Source of the DNA: Polytrichum commune
Lineage: Eukaryota; Streptophyta; Polytrichopsida; Polytrichales; Polytrichaceae
DNA: 64,000 nt
Assembly (NCBI GenBank): GCA_950295325.1
Contig: OX485806.1
Coordinates: 18,850,001-18,914,000, forward strand
Direction of reading: 5' to 3'
Part shown: one piece after another, positions 12,250 through 24,076 of the stretch
How positions within the stretch are numbered: position 1 is the stretch's first letter
Layout of the letters: each line of letters opens with the position of its first letter
Notes under the pieces: generated by a model
The model's input: the letters and a program-made list of their open reading frames with translations, nothing else
Told to the model about the DNA's origin: nothing
The model's database searches: none
Position numbers and translations under genes: made by a program

Positions 12250-13266
12250 TTTGGGTCGAGCGACCCAAACCTCGTGCCAGAATGGGTCTGCTAAACAAAA
12301 CCCACTGGTGATATGGGGGTGGGTTTGGGTCGAGCGACCCAAACCTCGTGACAGGATGGGCCTGCTAATCTAGGCCCAACCCGTGACAGGGGTGGGTTTG
12401 GGTCGCTCGACCCAAACCTCACAATGGAGGTGTGTTTGGGTCGAGCGACCCAAACCTCACAATGGAGGTGTGTTTGGGTCGAGCGACCCAAACCTCGTGA
12501 CAGGATGGGCCTGGTAATCCAGACCCAGGCCTTGATAGGGGTGGGTTTGGGTCGAGCGACCCAAACCTCGTGACAGGATGGGCCTGCTAATCCAGGCCCA
12601 ACCCGTGACAGGAGTGGGTTTGGGTCACTCAACCCAAACCTCACAATGGAGGTGTGTTTGGGTCGAGCGACCCAAACCTCGTGACAGGATGGGCCTGGTA
12701 ATCCAGACCAAGCCCTTGATAGGGGTGGGTTTGGGTCGCTCGACCCAAACCTCGTGACATGATGGGCCTGCTAATCCAGGCCCAACCCGTGACAGGGGTG
12801 GGTTTGGGTCGCTCGACCCAAACCTCACAATGGAGGTGTGTTTGGGTCGTGCGACCCAAACCTCATGACAGGATGGGCCTGGTAATCCAGGCCCAGCGCG
12901 TGATAGCGGTGGGTTTGGGTCGCTCGACCCAAACCTCACAATGGAGGTGTGTTTGGGTCATGCGACCCAAACCTCATGACAGGATGGGCCTGGTAATCCA
13001 GGCCCAGCGCGTGATAGCGGTGGGTTTGGGTCGCTCGACCCAAACCTCATAATGGAGGTGGGTTTGGGTCGAGCGACCCAAACCTCGTGACAGGATGGGC
13101 CTGCTAATCCAGGCCCAACCCGTGACAGGGGTGGGTTTGGGTCGCTCGACCCAAACCTCACAATGGAGGTGTGTTTGGGTCGTGCGACCCAAACCTCATG
13201 ACAGGATGGGCCTGGTAATTCAGGCCCAGCGCGTGATAGCGGTGGGTTTGGGTCGCTCGACCCAAA
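12250..13266. repeat. Array of about 18 copies of a 20-bp palindrome with an interleaved second inverted repeat
   Basis: The unit TTTGGGTCGNNCGACCCAAA occurs about 18 times in 1.0 kb, with central NN mostly AG, CT or TG, spaced about 35-40 or 70-75 bp. Between units lie CAATGGAGGTGTG and a second inverted repeat of the form GGGCCTGGTAATCCAGGCCC (8-bp arms around TAAT). Short open frames on both strands here (reading FGSSDPN, VWVARPK, LGRSTQT) are translations of the repeat, not genes. The array starts about 130 bp upstream of the DUF7869-type gene. Confidence 0.9.
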
Positions 13267-13299
13267 CATTCCGCAAATTCCGCCTTAAATTGCGGTAAT

Positions 13300-14605
13300 C
13301 TTCCATATTCAGCTACGTGGATACTAATTGGAAGAATTCAGGCCGTGCATGGCTGTTGTAATTAGCTACTCATCAACGGATGCATACATGAACCTTGCAC
13401 TCCACCACTACTGGAGAGAGCTTGCAACCATTTCAGAATGGAGAGATGAGAAAAAAGGAGCAAAGTTTGGGGGGTTTGGTACTTTATACTACCCGCCTCC
13501 GCCTTGGCCTTCCTCTTTGGATCCCTTTCCCGCCCGAACGTAAACCCTAAACCTAAGTTCAAACCTTCTGACAGAATTTCCCGCTTCTTGTTGGTAATAG
13601 AGCATCCATATTTAGCCTGCCTCTTCGTGGCGCCAACCATCAAATGACCTTGGACAACTAACCTCCTAATTCCGCTATTAAATAACTACACAAAATATGA
13701 TGTGTGGATTTGATTATATGTAGTGTTGTTACCACCCTTACATGCTCAACATTAATTTTCAATCCTATGACAGTTAGTGTTAGAAGTAAATGTGTTGCTA
13801 CCTTCTACTCTCACGTATATTTCTTCTTTTCACATCCTTACTAACACTAAATTCAAACATGTCAATGCCACATATTACTATAGCTTATATTTATTGTTTG
13901 AGTTTATATTTAATGTTTATTACTTTCATATGGTTATTGATATATTGTGTATGCACTTGTATTTAGTGTATCAAACATTAAATATCATACTTATTGTAGT
14001 TGTGTTTTGTACCTATAGTTTTTATTGATTTGGCTTGCCAAAAAAATGTAGTCAACTTTATTTGTTTTAACAAATGTTTGATGAAAAATCTAAACATATA
14101 TAGTTGTATCTATTCAATGCAAGTTGAGCGGAACATGTCCTTAAATACATGTTGGTGTGTTCTAGTGTCACTACACTAAATAAGATATTTAGAGATTTAT
14201 ACACTAAATATGAACGCATCTACGACGTACCAATACCACTATGACAGTAATTAACATTAAATGTAAACTGAAACACTCAATGTTAATTATAAAGGTCATA
14301 TGTTTGAACATAGTGTTAGTAAGGACACATGACACTTTTTAGTTCGCTCTTTCAAGGATTTTTAAACCTATCATGAACTCCATTTCAACTGCAGCTTTGC
14401 ATGTGAGTCAAACATGCAAAGTCGAATAATATGTACGTCCTCATAACAAACATAACATGAAATGTAACCAACGTTCATGTTCATGAATTAGACTATTGTG
14501 ATATCTATATACATTTGTTTTTAGAACCACAAGCGACTTGGCCCCCTCATTTGACCTATGCGCCATTCATTTATGGCTTCGAGTGCAACAAGACACATTT
14601 ATATA
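13300..14605. other. No gene seen; AT-rich intergenic
   Basis: Short open frames on both strands near 13330-13640 overlap each other and show no domain. The rest is AT-rich with frequent stops. Confidence 0.45.
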
Positions 14606-14644
14606 CCCTAAACCCTAAACCCTAAACCCTACACCCTACACCCT
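14606..14644. repeat. Interstitial plant-type telomeric repeat
   Basis: Three to four CCCTAAA units followed by CCCTACA variants. This is the complement of the TTTAGGG telomere repeat of plants. It is internal and short, so it is an interstitial relic rather than a chromosome end. Confidence 0.85.
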
Positions 14645-16060
14645 CGTAGTTGTTCAGGGTTGCTTCCCACGGGTAGGTCACTTAGTGCATTTTAAAAACG
14701 ACGTGCGGCATAATATAGAGAGGATTAAAATCATTTGAAATAAAAATTATAAAGGAATTCCAAATAATGAAGGGGCCATTAAATGTAGACAATCCCATTA
14801 TAAGTAAGTTAGATGGACATAAAATGTGGGCCATTATTTTTTTGTAAAATTAATATAGGGGCTGAAGATAAGGTTCCTAGAAGGTATGTTTAGTATAATG
14901 TTTGCTATGGTCTCCTATGTGTTTCCTTCATAACTTTGTTTGCAATGATATTATTGTTTGCACCCTTCTTTGTTTCCATGGTTTCCCTTAACACTCGTCA
15001 ATGCGTTAGGAAGTAGATTAGCTTTTATTACTTAAAAGGAATATAGAGTACAAAAAATTGCAGTGACTTGGACAATATAAGTAATGGAAGGGTGCAAACA
15101 AATGGGCCATTTTTGAAATTCAAGTAATTATAGGGAGGCTTTAATTCAACCCTTGAAGGTAAATAGCCCCAAAACAAAAAACCCCGAACCGCACGTGGTG
15201 CACAAAAATGCCTTAGAGTGACCTACCCGTGTGGCTTCCATATAGAACACCATCTACTATAATTTGTGCCTCATTTCCTAATAAGATATGTTGTTTAATA
15301 TATGTGGAGGGATCATCCAACAACAAAGTGATTGCTTAAATGGCTTCATATAATGTTGAACTCCACATATTAGTATTTGATAGCTTCATATTTGTATACA
15401 TGGTGCTTCTCTCATTTACTATCACTATATTCAATATTTGTAGACTTTATCTTGTCTCAACTAAATATATGAACAACAACAACATTGTCTAATGTTTGGG
15501 TCGTCCTACCTAAACCATCTTCATATGAGTTCTTAATTGGGTTCTTCAGCGAAAACACCCGCTTCAATATATTTGTATCTCATAAATATGTAAACTTCTA
15601 AATAAGTATGTTAATGTTCCATCATGCTATAAATCAAACAACATCTTTGTTGCTTTTCGCAAACAACAATGATATTAAGTTGTCAACACTTAATATTGCA
15701 TAATTCCATATTATAATGAATGACATTACATAAACTTGTATAATTAGATTTAGTTCAATGGTATGTGTTAACGGATCCATCGTAGGCTATAGCATTGTCC
15801 TTTACCAACAACCTTCATAGATAATTACAATATATAACTCGAAACCATTCATTGTGTAAATGGTTACCATAGTTATATTATTCCATTATGCAATTGCCTA
15901 CGAGGATTGCAATATAATTATTAAATACTCCTCTTAGTCTAGTATCTATCATTCTCGATTCATGCATATGTGTAGATTACTAAAATTACAAAACCAATAC
16001 AGTTTCATTATTTGATATTAGCAAATCCATCGGGGGACCATTAAATTAAAAACCTTAGGC
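14645..16060. other. No gene seen; AT-rich intergenic
   Basis: No coding signal. One decayed relative of the 20-bp palindrome lies near 15495 (TTTGGGTCGTCCTACCTAAA). Confidence 0.45.
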
Positions 16061-16139
16061 TATAAAGGTTTTTTAGTATCCTCAAGGATGGTATGGGATA
16101 GGTGGCTAAAGGATACCCACCTACGAGGCCTATCGACCG

Positions 16140-16560
16140 TCGATGGGCCTGGGGCTCTCCAATGGCCCAGATTGTGTATTCGTTTGGGCCATGGAGCGCC
16201 CCGTGACACGTGGCGGCCATGAGCCGAACGGACACGAAAGGCGCCGGCCCGAATGGGTCCCGCCCTTGAGTGACCTTCCCCCTTTCACTCTCCCCTCCGC
16301 ACTTTCTCCTTCTCTCTCCTCCGCTCCAAGCTCCTCCTCCTTTGTACGTTCCTCATACTTTCTGGAGGCGCCGCCGCTCTTGAAAGCGCCGCCTCCTCCC
16401 TTGCATTCTCTCTCTCCTTGTTGAACTCGCATTCCCTCTCTCCTTCCCTCTTCATCATTATCTCATTCTCTCTTTCACTCCTCCTCTTCTTTTGATCTAT
16501 TTTGTTGTTCATTGAGTGCGCATTGAGCGAGTTCTGAGTGTAGTATGAGTTTTAGGGTTT
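16140..16560 (+). promoter_or_regulatory. Probable promoter and CT-rich 5' leader of the 18.2-24.9 kb gene
   Basis: An abrupt rise in GC content at 16140 coincides with several TGGGCC/GGCCCA boxes (near 16143, 16162 and 16184). These match plant site II elements, often found in promoters of housekeeping and replication genes. A long CT-rich tract at 16270-16500 (TCTCCTTCTCTCTCCTCCGC and similar) follows, typical of plant transcription start regions and 5' leaders. No TATA box is obvious. It precedes a donor-like CAAGGTAATTT at 16969-16979. The assignment is inference from composition and motifs. Confidence 0.5.
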
Positions 16561-16782
16561 GTTTTTGTATTAAAGTCTATACATTTTAGCCATTTCAGAA
16601 CGTCTTTGTTGTTTTGGAGTGTGAGTGTTGTTTCAAAGTGGTTGTGTCAGTTCCTCCTGGTCTTAGAAACATTCATGTGTGAGTGTAGAGTGATTTCGGA
16701 ATTAGAATGATTGTTCGAAAATCAGGGTGCATGTGTGGCCTTCAGATAGCTTCTTTGTTCATGTTTGTAAACACTTGTTACA

Positions 16783-16868
16783 TTCAGAGTGAATGTTTGT
16801 GAGGGATTGTTTAATTTTGAGTGAATGTTTGTGAAAGCTTCTTCAATTCAGAGTGAATGTTTGTGAGG
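16783..16868 (+). repeat. Three direct repeats of AGTGAATGTTTGTGA
   Basis: The 15-mer AGTGAATGTTTGTGA recurs three times within about 85 bp of the presumed 5' leader, each preceded by TCAG or TTG. It could be a simple tandem expansion or a leader element. Confidence 0.6.
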
Positions 16869-17149
16869 CGTTCTTAGTTTTCTGATATCCAATCCTTTCT
16901 AGAATCAGCTTCCAAGACTAGCTTGTTAGAACTGCTTCCAACAGCAGCTTGTTGTGTAGTTTGCAAAGCAAGGTAATTTCTTCAACTTCTTTATGTGTGT
17001 CAATTTCTTTAGAGTTTCGCAGCATCTACAATGCATAAGCATTGTATATGCTGCGTAAACACATTATAAAGGTCTCTGGAATCAAAAGTGTTTCTAGAGA
17101 CGACCCAAGCTTCAGTTTGAAACCCTAAAACACTAAACTCTGCAGCTGG

Positions 17150-17752
17150 TTTGGGTAGAGCGACCCAAACTCTCCAGCTGGTTTGGATCGTTCGACCCAA
17201 ACTCTAAAGATGGTTTGGGTCGTTCGACCCAAACTAGCAGATGCTTTGGGTCGTGGGCGCCAATCCATCTGCAGAGTTTGGGTCGCTCGACCCAAACCAT
17301 AAGCATTGTTTGGGTCTAGGGTTTAGCCAAACTCCGCATCAAATGTTCATTTATAATTAATTTAATCATCATCTTGGGTGAATATCTAACCCTATCGACC
17401 CAATCCATCTGCAGAGTTTGGGTCGCTCGACCCAAACTAGCACCTGTTTTGGGTCGTTCGACCCAATGTATCTGCAAAGTTTGGGTCGCTCGACCCAATC
17501 CATCTGCAGAGTTTGGGTCGCTCGACCCAAACTAGCACCTGCTTTGGGTCGCTCGACCCAATCCATCTGCAGAGTTTGGGTCGCTCGACCCAAACTAGCA
17601 CCTGCTTTGGGTCGCTCGACCCAATCCATCTGCAGAGTTTGGGTCGCTCGACCCAATCCATCTGCAGAGTTTGGGTCGCTCGACCCAAACTAGCACCTGC
17701 TTTGGGTCGCTCGACCCAATCCATCTGCAGAGTTTGGGTCGTTCGACCCAAA
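17150..17752. repeat. Second palindrome array (about 15 copies, near 31-bp period)
   Basis: TTTGGGTCGNNCGACCCAAA units recur, mostly every 31-32 bp at 17418-17752, separated by CTAGCACCTGC or CCATCTGCAGAG. Some units end CCCAATCC instead of CCCAAAC. A few early units (17150, 17182, 17244) have arm substitutions. The centre dinucleotide is mostly CT or TT. The array is not coding. Confidence 0.9.
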
Positions 17753-17842
17753 CAGCGCATGAAATGGTAATTGATAATTTAGGTAATCATCATCTTGGGT
17801 ATGATCTAAGGCCATAGCCGATCATTCCATACCGCTACAAAG

Positions 17843-18156
17843 TTTGGGTCGAACGACCCAAACTCTGCGTAAATTTTTACTGCTTACGAACAATACTTAC
17901 ACTTATAAATAACAACTCAAACACCCAAGCAATAATGAAATGACCAACAACTAGAACAGTAGCTCCTGATGATTGTTGTATCCATGAACATAAAGATTGG
18001 TTTTCGTAGCCAAATAATATATTATTCATTAGCCATTGTAGGCACAGGTTTGGGTCGTTCGACCCAAACCTGTGAAAAGTAACCCCATATATAAATGTTA
18101 CTAAACCCAGACGTAAGCCTATATGATTTGAAAGAGTTTGGGTCGCCCGACCGAAA
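17843..18156. repeat. Three dispersed palindrome copies near the 3' end of the leader intron
   Basis: Exact copies lie at 17843-17862 (centre AA) and 18049-18068 (centre TT). A degenerate copy at 18137-18156 (TTTGGGTCGCCCGACCGAAA) lies 25 bp before the exon 1 acceptor. Confidence 0.85.
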
Positions 18157-18181
18157 CTAACATATGTATTTCTACTTGCAG

Positions 18182-19510
18182 ATGCCCCCCAAGAAAAGAC
18201 CTGGAGAACGATGGTTCAAGCCGGCACCAGACGCGATCTGGCAGGAGCACGAAACTCCTAAAAACGAATCCTACGTAGCAAAAGAAGACCTTGTAATTGC
18301 ATGGTCCTTTCTTGTAGTAAAGGCAGCTCAATTCAAAATCCTCTTTGTTTTGAAAGTTGGCACGGAGGAGCAACACACATGGGATCCTTTGACGGGATGG
18401 GAGGTAACATCAGTTCAGGCTCTAGGAGAGCACGTTGACGTCATCCTGGAAAACTCTTCTCTGGAAAATGTGCACATGTTCATGCATGAGCAAGCCGAGC
18501 CATTCGATCCGGTATACGTGAAGGAATCATGCGCTGAGCCAGACATTGTTAAACCGGATACAATCTTCATAGATGCGATCATTTCAAACACGAAGGTTGC
18601 AACCAGGTTCACTAAACTTAAGCAGGCAATCAACGCAATAAACAAGACCCAGCAAAGCAAGTCAAAATCTCAACAAGTTGTGAGGCGCAAGGCGACTGCT
18701 GAAGAGGGCACAGGGTCGTCAAGACCTCAAACAGTGAGGAAGCCCCAACCGGTTCCAGCTGACTCGAGGAGAACAACACCTACGGCAACTCCTGCTGATA
18801 GTGAAACACCGACGCCATCACAAAGCCGGCAGACGACACCATCTAAGAGGCCGAGAGAGTCAGCATCTGCCATGACAGATGAGCCTGTTTCACCAGAGCT
18901 ACGTATGCCCAAGCCCGGGGAAGGAGTGGAGCCATCGGAGATCCAGAAAATCCTCAACAATTTCGACACCAAGTGTTTACATTGTTTTTTCATGGGCAGA
19001 GAATTCAAGTTTGATGTCAACATCGCACAATGCCACCTAGCGCCACCAGAGAAGTGCGTTTGGGCAAAGGAAGATGCGTATGTTGATTGGTTAATCGCCC
19101 AAATGGTGAGCGACCAGTTTAAACATGATAGGCAGACTATTGTTGTCATGCCTCAGGGACACAAAAGAATGCCTACACCGGATATGTGGCCTTCTATAGA
19201 GAAAGGCGATTTTTGGCTGATTGACGGTCAGCATAGTGTTGAAGTTTCAAAGAAACTTCAACTGATGACGGAGTGGAATGATCCCAATGGTCTAAAGGAA
19301 AAATTGAAGGTATGGAAGGCATTGGTCGTGTGGTCGGACGACGAAACCCGGCTGAGCGATATCTCCCGCTATTTCAACATGAATAACAAGAAGCGGGCAT
19401 ATCAAGCTTCTTGGATTAGGAACATCATGGCATCGCGGGATGTGTGGGAGTTCTACGGCCGGCCTCCCCAGGAAAGGGAGAATGCAAAAGACAAGAATCC
19501 AAAGTGGGAG
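18182..19510 (+). CDS. Exon 1: unknown N-terminal domain plus ParB/DGQHR-like domain
   Basis: 443 codons from ATG 18182 (MPPKKRPGERWF), the first base after a CAG acceptor. Residues about 1-160 form an unrecognised globular region (EDLVIAWSFLVVKAAQFKIL and others). Residues about 160-250 are a Ser/Thr/Pro/Gln-rich linker (SQSRQTTPSKRPRES). The remaining region contains DAYVDWLIAQMVSD, RQTIVVMPQGHKR and GDFWLIDGQHSVEVSKKLQL. This has the order expected for a ParB/Srx-like fold: a helix specifying 'try these', a strand ending in IVV, then the signature Asp-Gly-Gln-His-Ser where ParB and DGQHR families have G-x-H-R or DGQHR. Arg is replaced by Ser. KALVVWSDDETRLSDISRYF follows. ParB-type domains bind or hydrolyse nucleotides on DNA, and activity here is unknown. 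The 3' end at AAGTGGGAG is followed by GTGAGC. Confidence 0.6.
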
Positions 19511-22500
19511 GTGAGCATTGTTTCTCAAACAGAGTTTGGGTCGATCGACCCAAACTTTGTATTTCTTCATACAGTTTGGGTCGCTCGACCCAAACTTTGG
19601 GTTTCTTCATACAGTTTGGGTCGCTCGACCCAAACCTTGTGTTTCAGTTTGTGTTTGTCTACGCAGTTTGTTGTTCATCATTTTTCTTCTTTATTTGGAA
19701 ACAACATATTGAGAATTAACACGCATTCTATGCTCTTATGCAGTTTTTCAAATACCAAATAATAAACAAGTTCTCCTCAATTGACAATTCAAGTCACAAG
19801 CAAAAGAAGTACAATGAGCTAAGAGGAGAGATCTACTTGATTACATCATCCGACATGGTTTGGCAGAAGTGGAAGACAGTGTTTGAGAAACACGAGACAG
19901 GGGATCTCATGGATCCTGACACATGCAACCTCTTCAACTCGTCCTCTCGATTCAAGGCGATGAAGCCTCTCATGAGAGAATTCTTTAGAAGTCTGCAGGG
20001 TCTTTCGGAGGCGGAAATGGGGAAGGCGGCAACGCACATCTTGCACAACAACCCGACCCCTAAGAGATTTTGGGTGTACCCCAAAATAGTCTTCACCAAG
20101 CCGAAATCCTTTGTTCCTTCATGCTACACAATAAAGAAATGGGCGGAGAATAGGAAGAAGAAAACAACGATCGTCCAGGAGCTGCAGAAGCTAATCCCGG
20201 AAAAGAACATTTTTGTCGATGACGAGGTGAACGAGGTGAACTGGAGAGCGTTCAAGGCTGAATACAACTTCACCAGTGTATCCATGGCAGCTCTGATCAG
20301 GGAGGCAGGAGAAGACTTCCTAAAGTCAAAACTGGTGAAGGGTGGGAAGAACCTGGCTCTTCCAGAACACTCGTCGCGTGCCTTCTCGAACTTTATAAAG
20401 GAGAAGAAGATTGTAAGTTTTGAGGGGGATGCGCATTTCAACCTTGTCGCTTTTGACCTTATTAAAATCCAAGGATGGCCCGGCCTTGATTCCAGGAAAG
20501 AAATACGAGTAAGAGCAGCGGACCGGTTCCCCTTTGGCATAATAGACTTCCGGAGCATTCCTGGGAGTACGTTTGAGGGCACAATGGGTACACCCTTCTA
20601 CGAGCCCTTCATGTCGAAGTTCGTGGAGTATGCAAGCCCTAAGCTTAGGGAGGTTGATATGTGGCTGTGGATAGTAGAGGATAGGAGAGCAGAGCAGGTG
20701 TATGAAATTGTGAGGAAATTGCAGCCTGAGTATGCGGTGTCTAAGTCTCACTACATTGCTGCACCGGCGGAGGGGGTGTACACGACACTAAAGGACAAGA
20801 AAACCAAAGTCATGAATTTGTTGTGCTTGTACTTTGTGTTCAAAGCAACCTTGCTGAAGGTGGAGAACCACCCCATAACCCGGATGCAGAAACTATTCCA
20901 AGTTCCAGAAGGCCTGGGTGCAAGTAAGTCACTCTACGATGAGGCAAAATATGCCATATACCATTCGGACGAGTTGCGGATGGAATTCTATCTCCGAATA
21001 ATGAGGGCCTTGACGAGAAGAGGGGACTGTATATTCAACGTCTTCGGCGGCACCAAGCCCATCTTCGCTGGCATCGTAAGCTCCTTACCATAATTGTTTT
21101 CATAGTTTGGGTCGAGCGACCCAAACTATAACCTTTGCAATTGATATTAGGTCTTGTATGTACTTCCCCTTTTCGGTGGAATCACATGTTATGCCATATA
21201 ATAACATCTGGTGGGATTTCTGCAGATGCTGGGGCTGAACGTGTACAGCTATGTAGACCTTAATGACATCCAATTCTACAAGGCCCAAAAATCGTTGGCG
21301 AAGGAGATGGATATACTAGACTGGATCCCTGGGAGCTACGCCGAGGAGACTGTTGAAGGGGGTGAGAGCCCGCTGGATAAGGCGAGGCGTGTCAACCCTG
21401 AAGAATTGACCATAAGGGTTCCAGTTGCTGTACCAGAGCCTCTGGTCCAAGTGCATCCAGGCACATCCTCTCGGCGACCGCGTGACGAGGAGGGGGAGGA
21501 GGAGGAGGAGGATGAGGAGGTGGAAGAGGAGGAAGAAGAGGCTAAAGTGGAAGGCGAGGTCGAAGAAGGGGGAACAGGCTTCACTCAGGAATCTGAAGCC
21601 CCTCAACGAAAGAAGGCAATGCGGGTAGCAACTCCACAAAGTAAGTTGGTGCCCGTCCTGACGGTTGATGATGCCCGCGACATGTACTCCAGGGATGCGA
21701 CTGCCGCGTTCAGGGAGAGGAGGAAACTAAAAGGCAAGAAACTCTATGGCGACTATGCCATCGAGGAGACAATTGCCATTAGCAGCGAAGACGAGGACGA
21801 CATGGAGCTCGCCAAACGGCTCAGGTCGGACCCTCCCTCTCCAGGTGCCTTCGCAGGGATGGTGAAGGTGAAGCCGGAAGTCCTCACCGTGCAAGAAGCC
21901 AACGAGAAGATGTTAAGGGACGAAGAACAGCGCGTCCGCTTGCAAAAGGCCGCTGCTGAAGAACCCTCAGTGCGGAACGAAGTGGCAGAGCTAAGGGCTC
22001 TCTTATTGGAGCAAGAGCGACTGCGGGCATTGGCGCAACCTCCAACTAGCGCGGACTTGATCACGCAAGTGATTCGAGGCATGTGGGCGCAGGGTTTGGT
22101 GGTGGCTCCCCCGGGCTCATTTCCACATTTGCCCCCCGGCTTCCCTCCCCAGAACATTCCTCCACAGCCCGTGCCGCAATCCTCCTTCAGCTTTCAGCAC
22201 ATGGTTCCCCCCCACGTCCGTCCGTATCCGCCGGTTCAACAAGCGGATGACCCCAATATATGGCGCCTTCCCGGGTCTTCTAGACCTGTGACCCCCCCAC
22301 CACTTCGGTCGCCCCTGGTGATCCCCCCGCCCCATCAGCAGGACAACCCCCACATGTTTGGGTCGTCCGACCCAAACCCGCCCCCCCTTACAGTGCAACA
22401 AGGCCAATCTCATGATGCAGGAGAGTTTGGGTCGGCCGACCCAAACCCCGTGACCGCTCAGTCTTCAATGGACCAGCATGGGTCTGAAAGAGACACACCC

Positions 22501-24035
22501 ATGCCTGATGTTGAAGGTCCTCGAGGGCCTGGTGATACTTCTACTCCTATCCCAATCGATGAACCTATGCATGATGCACATGCGGAGGTTGGGTTAGGAG
22601 AAGGTCCTGACACTGAGCGCTTGCAAGAGAGGGGTGCTGACATCGTCGGAGAAGGCGGTGGCGAGAGAGAACGACAAGCGGAGGCAGTGGAGGCTTCCAT
22701 GGCGTCCAGGCATGACCAGGGAGAGGTAATACACTGAGACCTCCTCAGTTTGGGTCGCTCGACCCAAACTCCTGGTCTATTGTCTTGTTGCCGTGGTCGT
22801 GTCCCCCCTAGCTAGGAGGAACTGCCCCCACCCCGTCCATCCGCTCTCGCATCCCTTCAGCCCCCCCCCCCTTGCGACAATCACTAACGTCGCCCGCCCC
22901 ACGATTTTACTCGAACTTGGAGGCGTGCACACAATTTTGTAGATGTTGAATTAGGATAGTTTGAACGGATCGTTCAACGCGGCTTCGCACCCCTAGGCAT
23001 TTTGTACATAGAGCATTGCAAACAATAAAATTATTATTTTGTGCCCTTATGTTTGTTTTCGTGTTCAAATGTATATTTTGTCCTCTTGCCCCCTCTTGGA
23101 TTTGTATGGCCGCCTATGCATAGTGGTTCTTGTATTTTTCACAGAAAATATTGTATTCACTTTAAGTGGACATAGCATGACATAGTCTTCCCCCGCCTTA
23201 TGTCGCTCGTCTCCACAGGGATCGGAGCATAGCGTCGCGGCTCCCCACCGGGCCTCTCCAAGAAGCGAGGAAGGTAGCGCGATGGTCCCCCCCATTTTAC
23301 CCGTTCCACCTTTGCCGCCTAAGACCCGGTTCCTGGTGTTAGACCTCAACGGGGTCCTTGTCCAATGCGTTCATTGCCCGAGGACCCCCACGGTGCCCTT
23401 TTGCAAGCCTGAGGACGCGAATTACGACGGGCCGCCCACATTCATAAAGAGCAAGCTAGTTCACCTCCGCCCGTGGCTTCGGACCTTCCTCTAGATCGCC
23501 CAACAACGATGGTGGGTGGTCGTGTGGAGCTCCATGAAGGCCGAGAACACCAATGCAGTCGTGGAGTTCATCTTCAAGGGCATCGAGCCCCCCTGCATGG
23601 TCCTAGCACAGGAAGCCTGTAGAATATTGTACACACCGGACGGCAAAGTCGTCAAAAAACCAAACAACCCCGCTTCCCCCCAATACCTCAAGGTCTTGAA
23701 GCCCATTTTTTGGGACCAGCGTCCGTCATTGATAGGTGTCCCCTACGACGTCCGTCCCACCCGGGAGAACACGCTCATGGTGGACGACAACGCCGCAAAG
23801 AACATGTTGAACCCGACGGCCAACTTAATAGTTTGCCCTACGTGGACGGTCGAGAAGGTCCGGGACCGATTTTTGTTAGACCTTAGTAAATACCTCCAGG
23901 CGCTCAGGGGAAGCGGACTACCTGTAAACAATTTTGTTAGGAATAATCCGATAGGCGAGAGATACTTGGATCCACGAGACCATTTGTACAAAGAGTTGTT
24001 CTCTCACGCGAAATTTAACAAGCTCATTTGAGGCA

Positions 24036-24076
<41 letters not shown>

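Larger units (their letters stand above)
16973..18181 (+). other. Likely 5'UTR intron packed with the 20-bp palindrome
   Basis: Donor-like CAAG then GTAATTT at 16973 and acceptor TTTCTACTTGCAG ending at 18181 bracket 1.2 kb without coding potential. The acceptor abuts the ATG at 18182, just as the other exons of this gene follow clean CAG acceptors. The intron contains the palindrome array 17150-17752 and three more copies (17843, 18049 and a degenerate one at 18137). Confidence 0.55.

Noticed and set aside
12250-13298. Several overlapping open frames of 60-117 codons on both strands
   Set aside because: They are translations of the palindrome array; being palindromic, the repeat reads alike on both strands and lacks stops in several frames.
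16130-16512. Overlapping open frames in the CT-rich region (both strands)
   Set aside because: Composition bias of the CT-rich leader removes stops; no domain, and the strands mirror each other.
17418-17752. CRISPR-like appearance (regular 20-bp repeats at a 31-bp period)
   Set aside because: The intervening sequences are themselves repeated, not unique spacers; the host is a plant and no Cas genes are present.
17316-17770. Open frames of 60-107 codons on both strands (VERPK, LGRSTQ repeats)
   Set aside because: Repeat translations within the leader intron; no independent start, domain or splice evidence.
21316-21639. Minus-strand open frames opposite exon 3
   Set aside because: Shadow of the acidic tract on the coding strand; low complexity with no domain.
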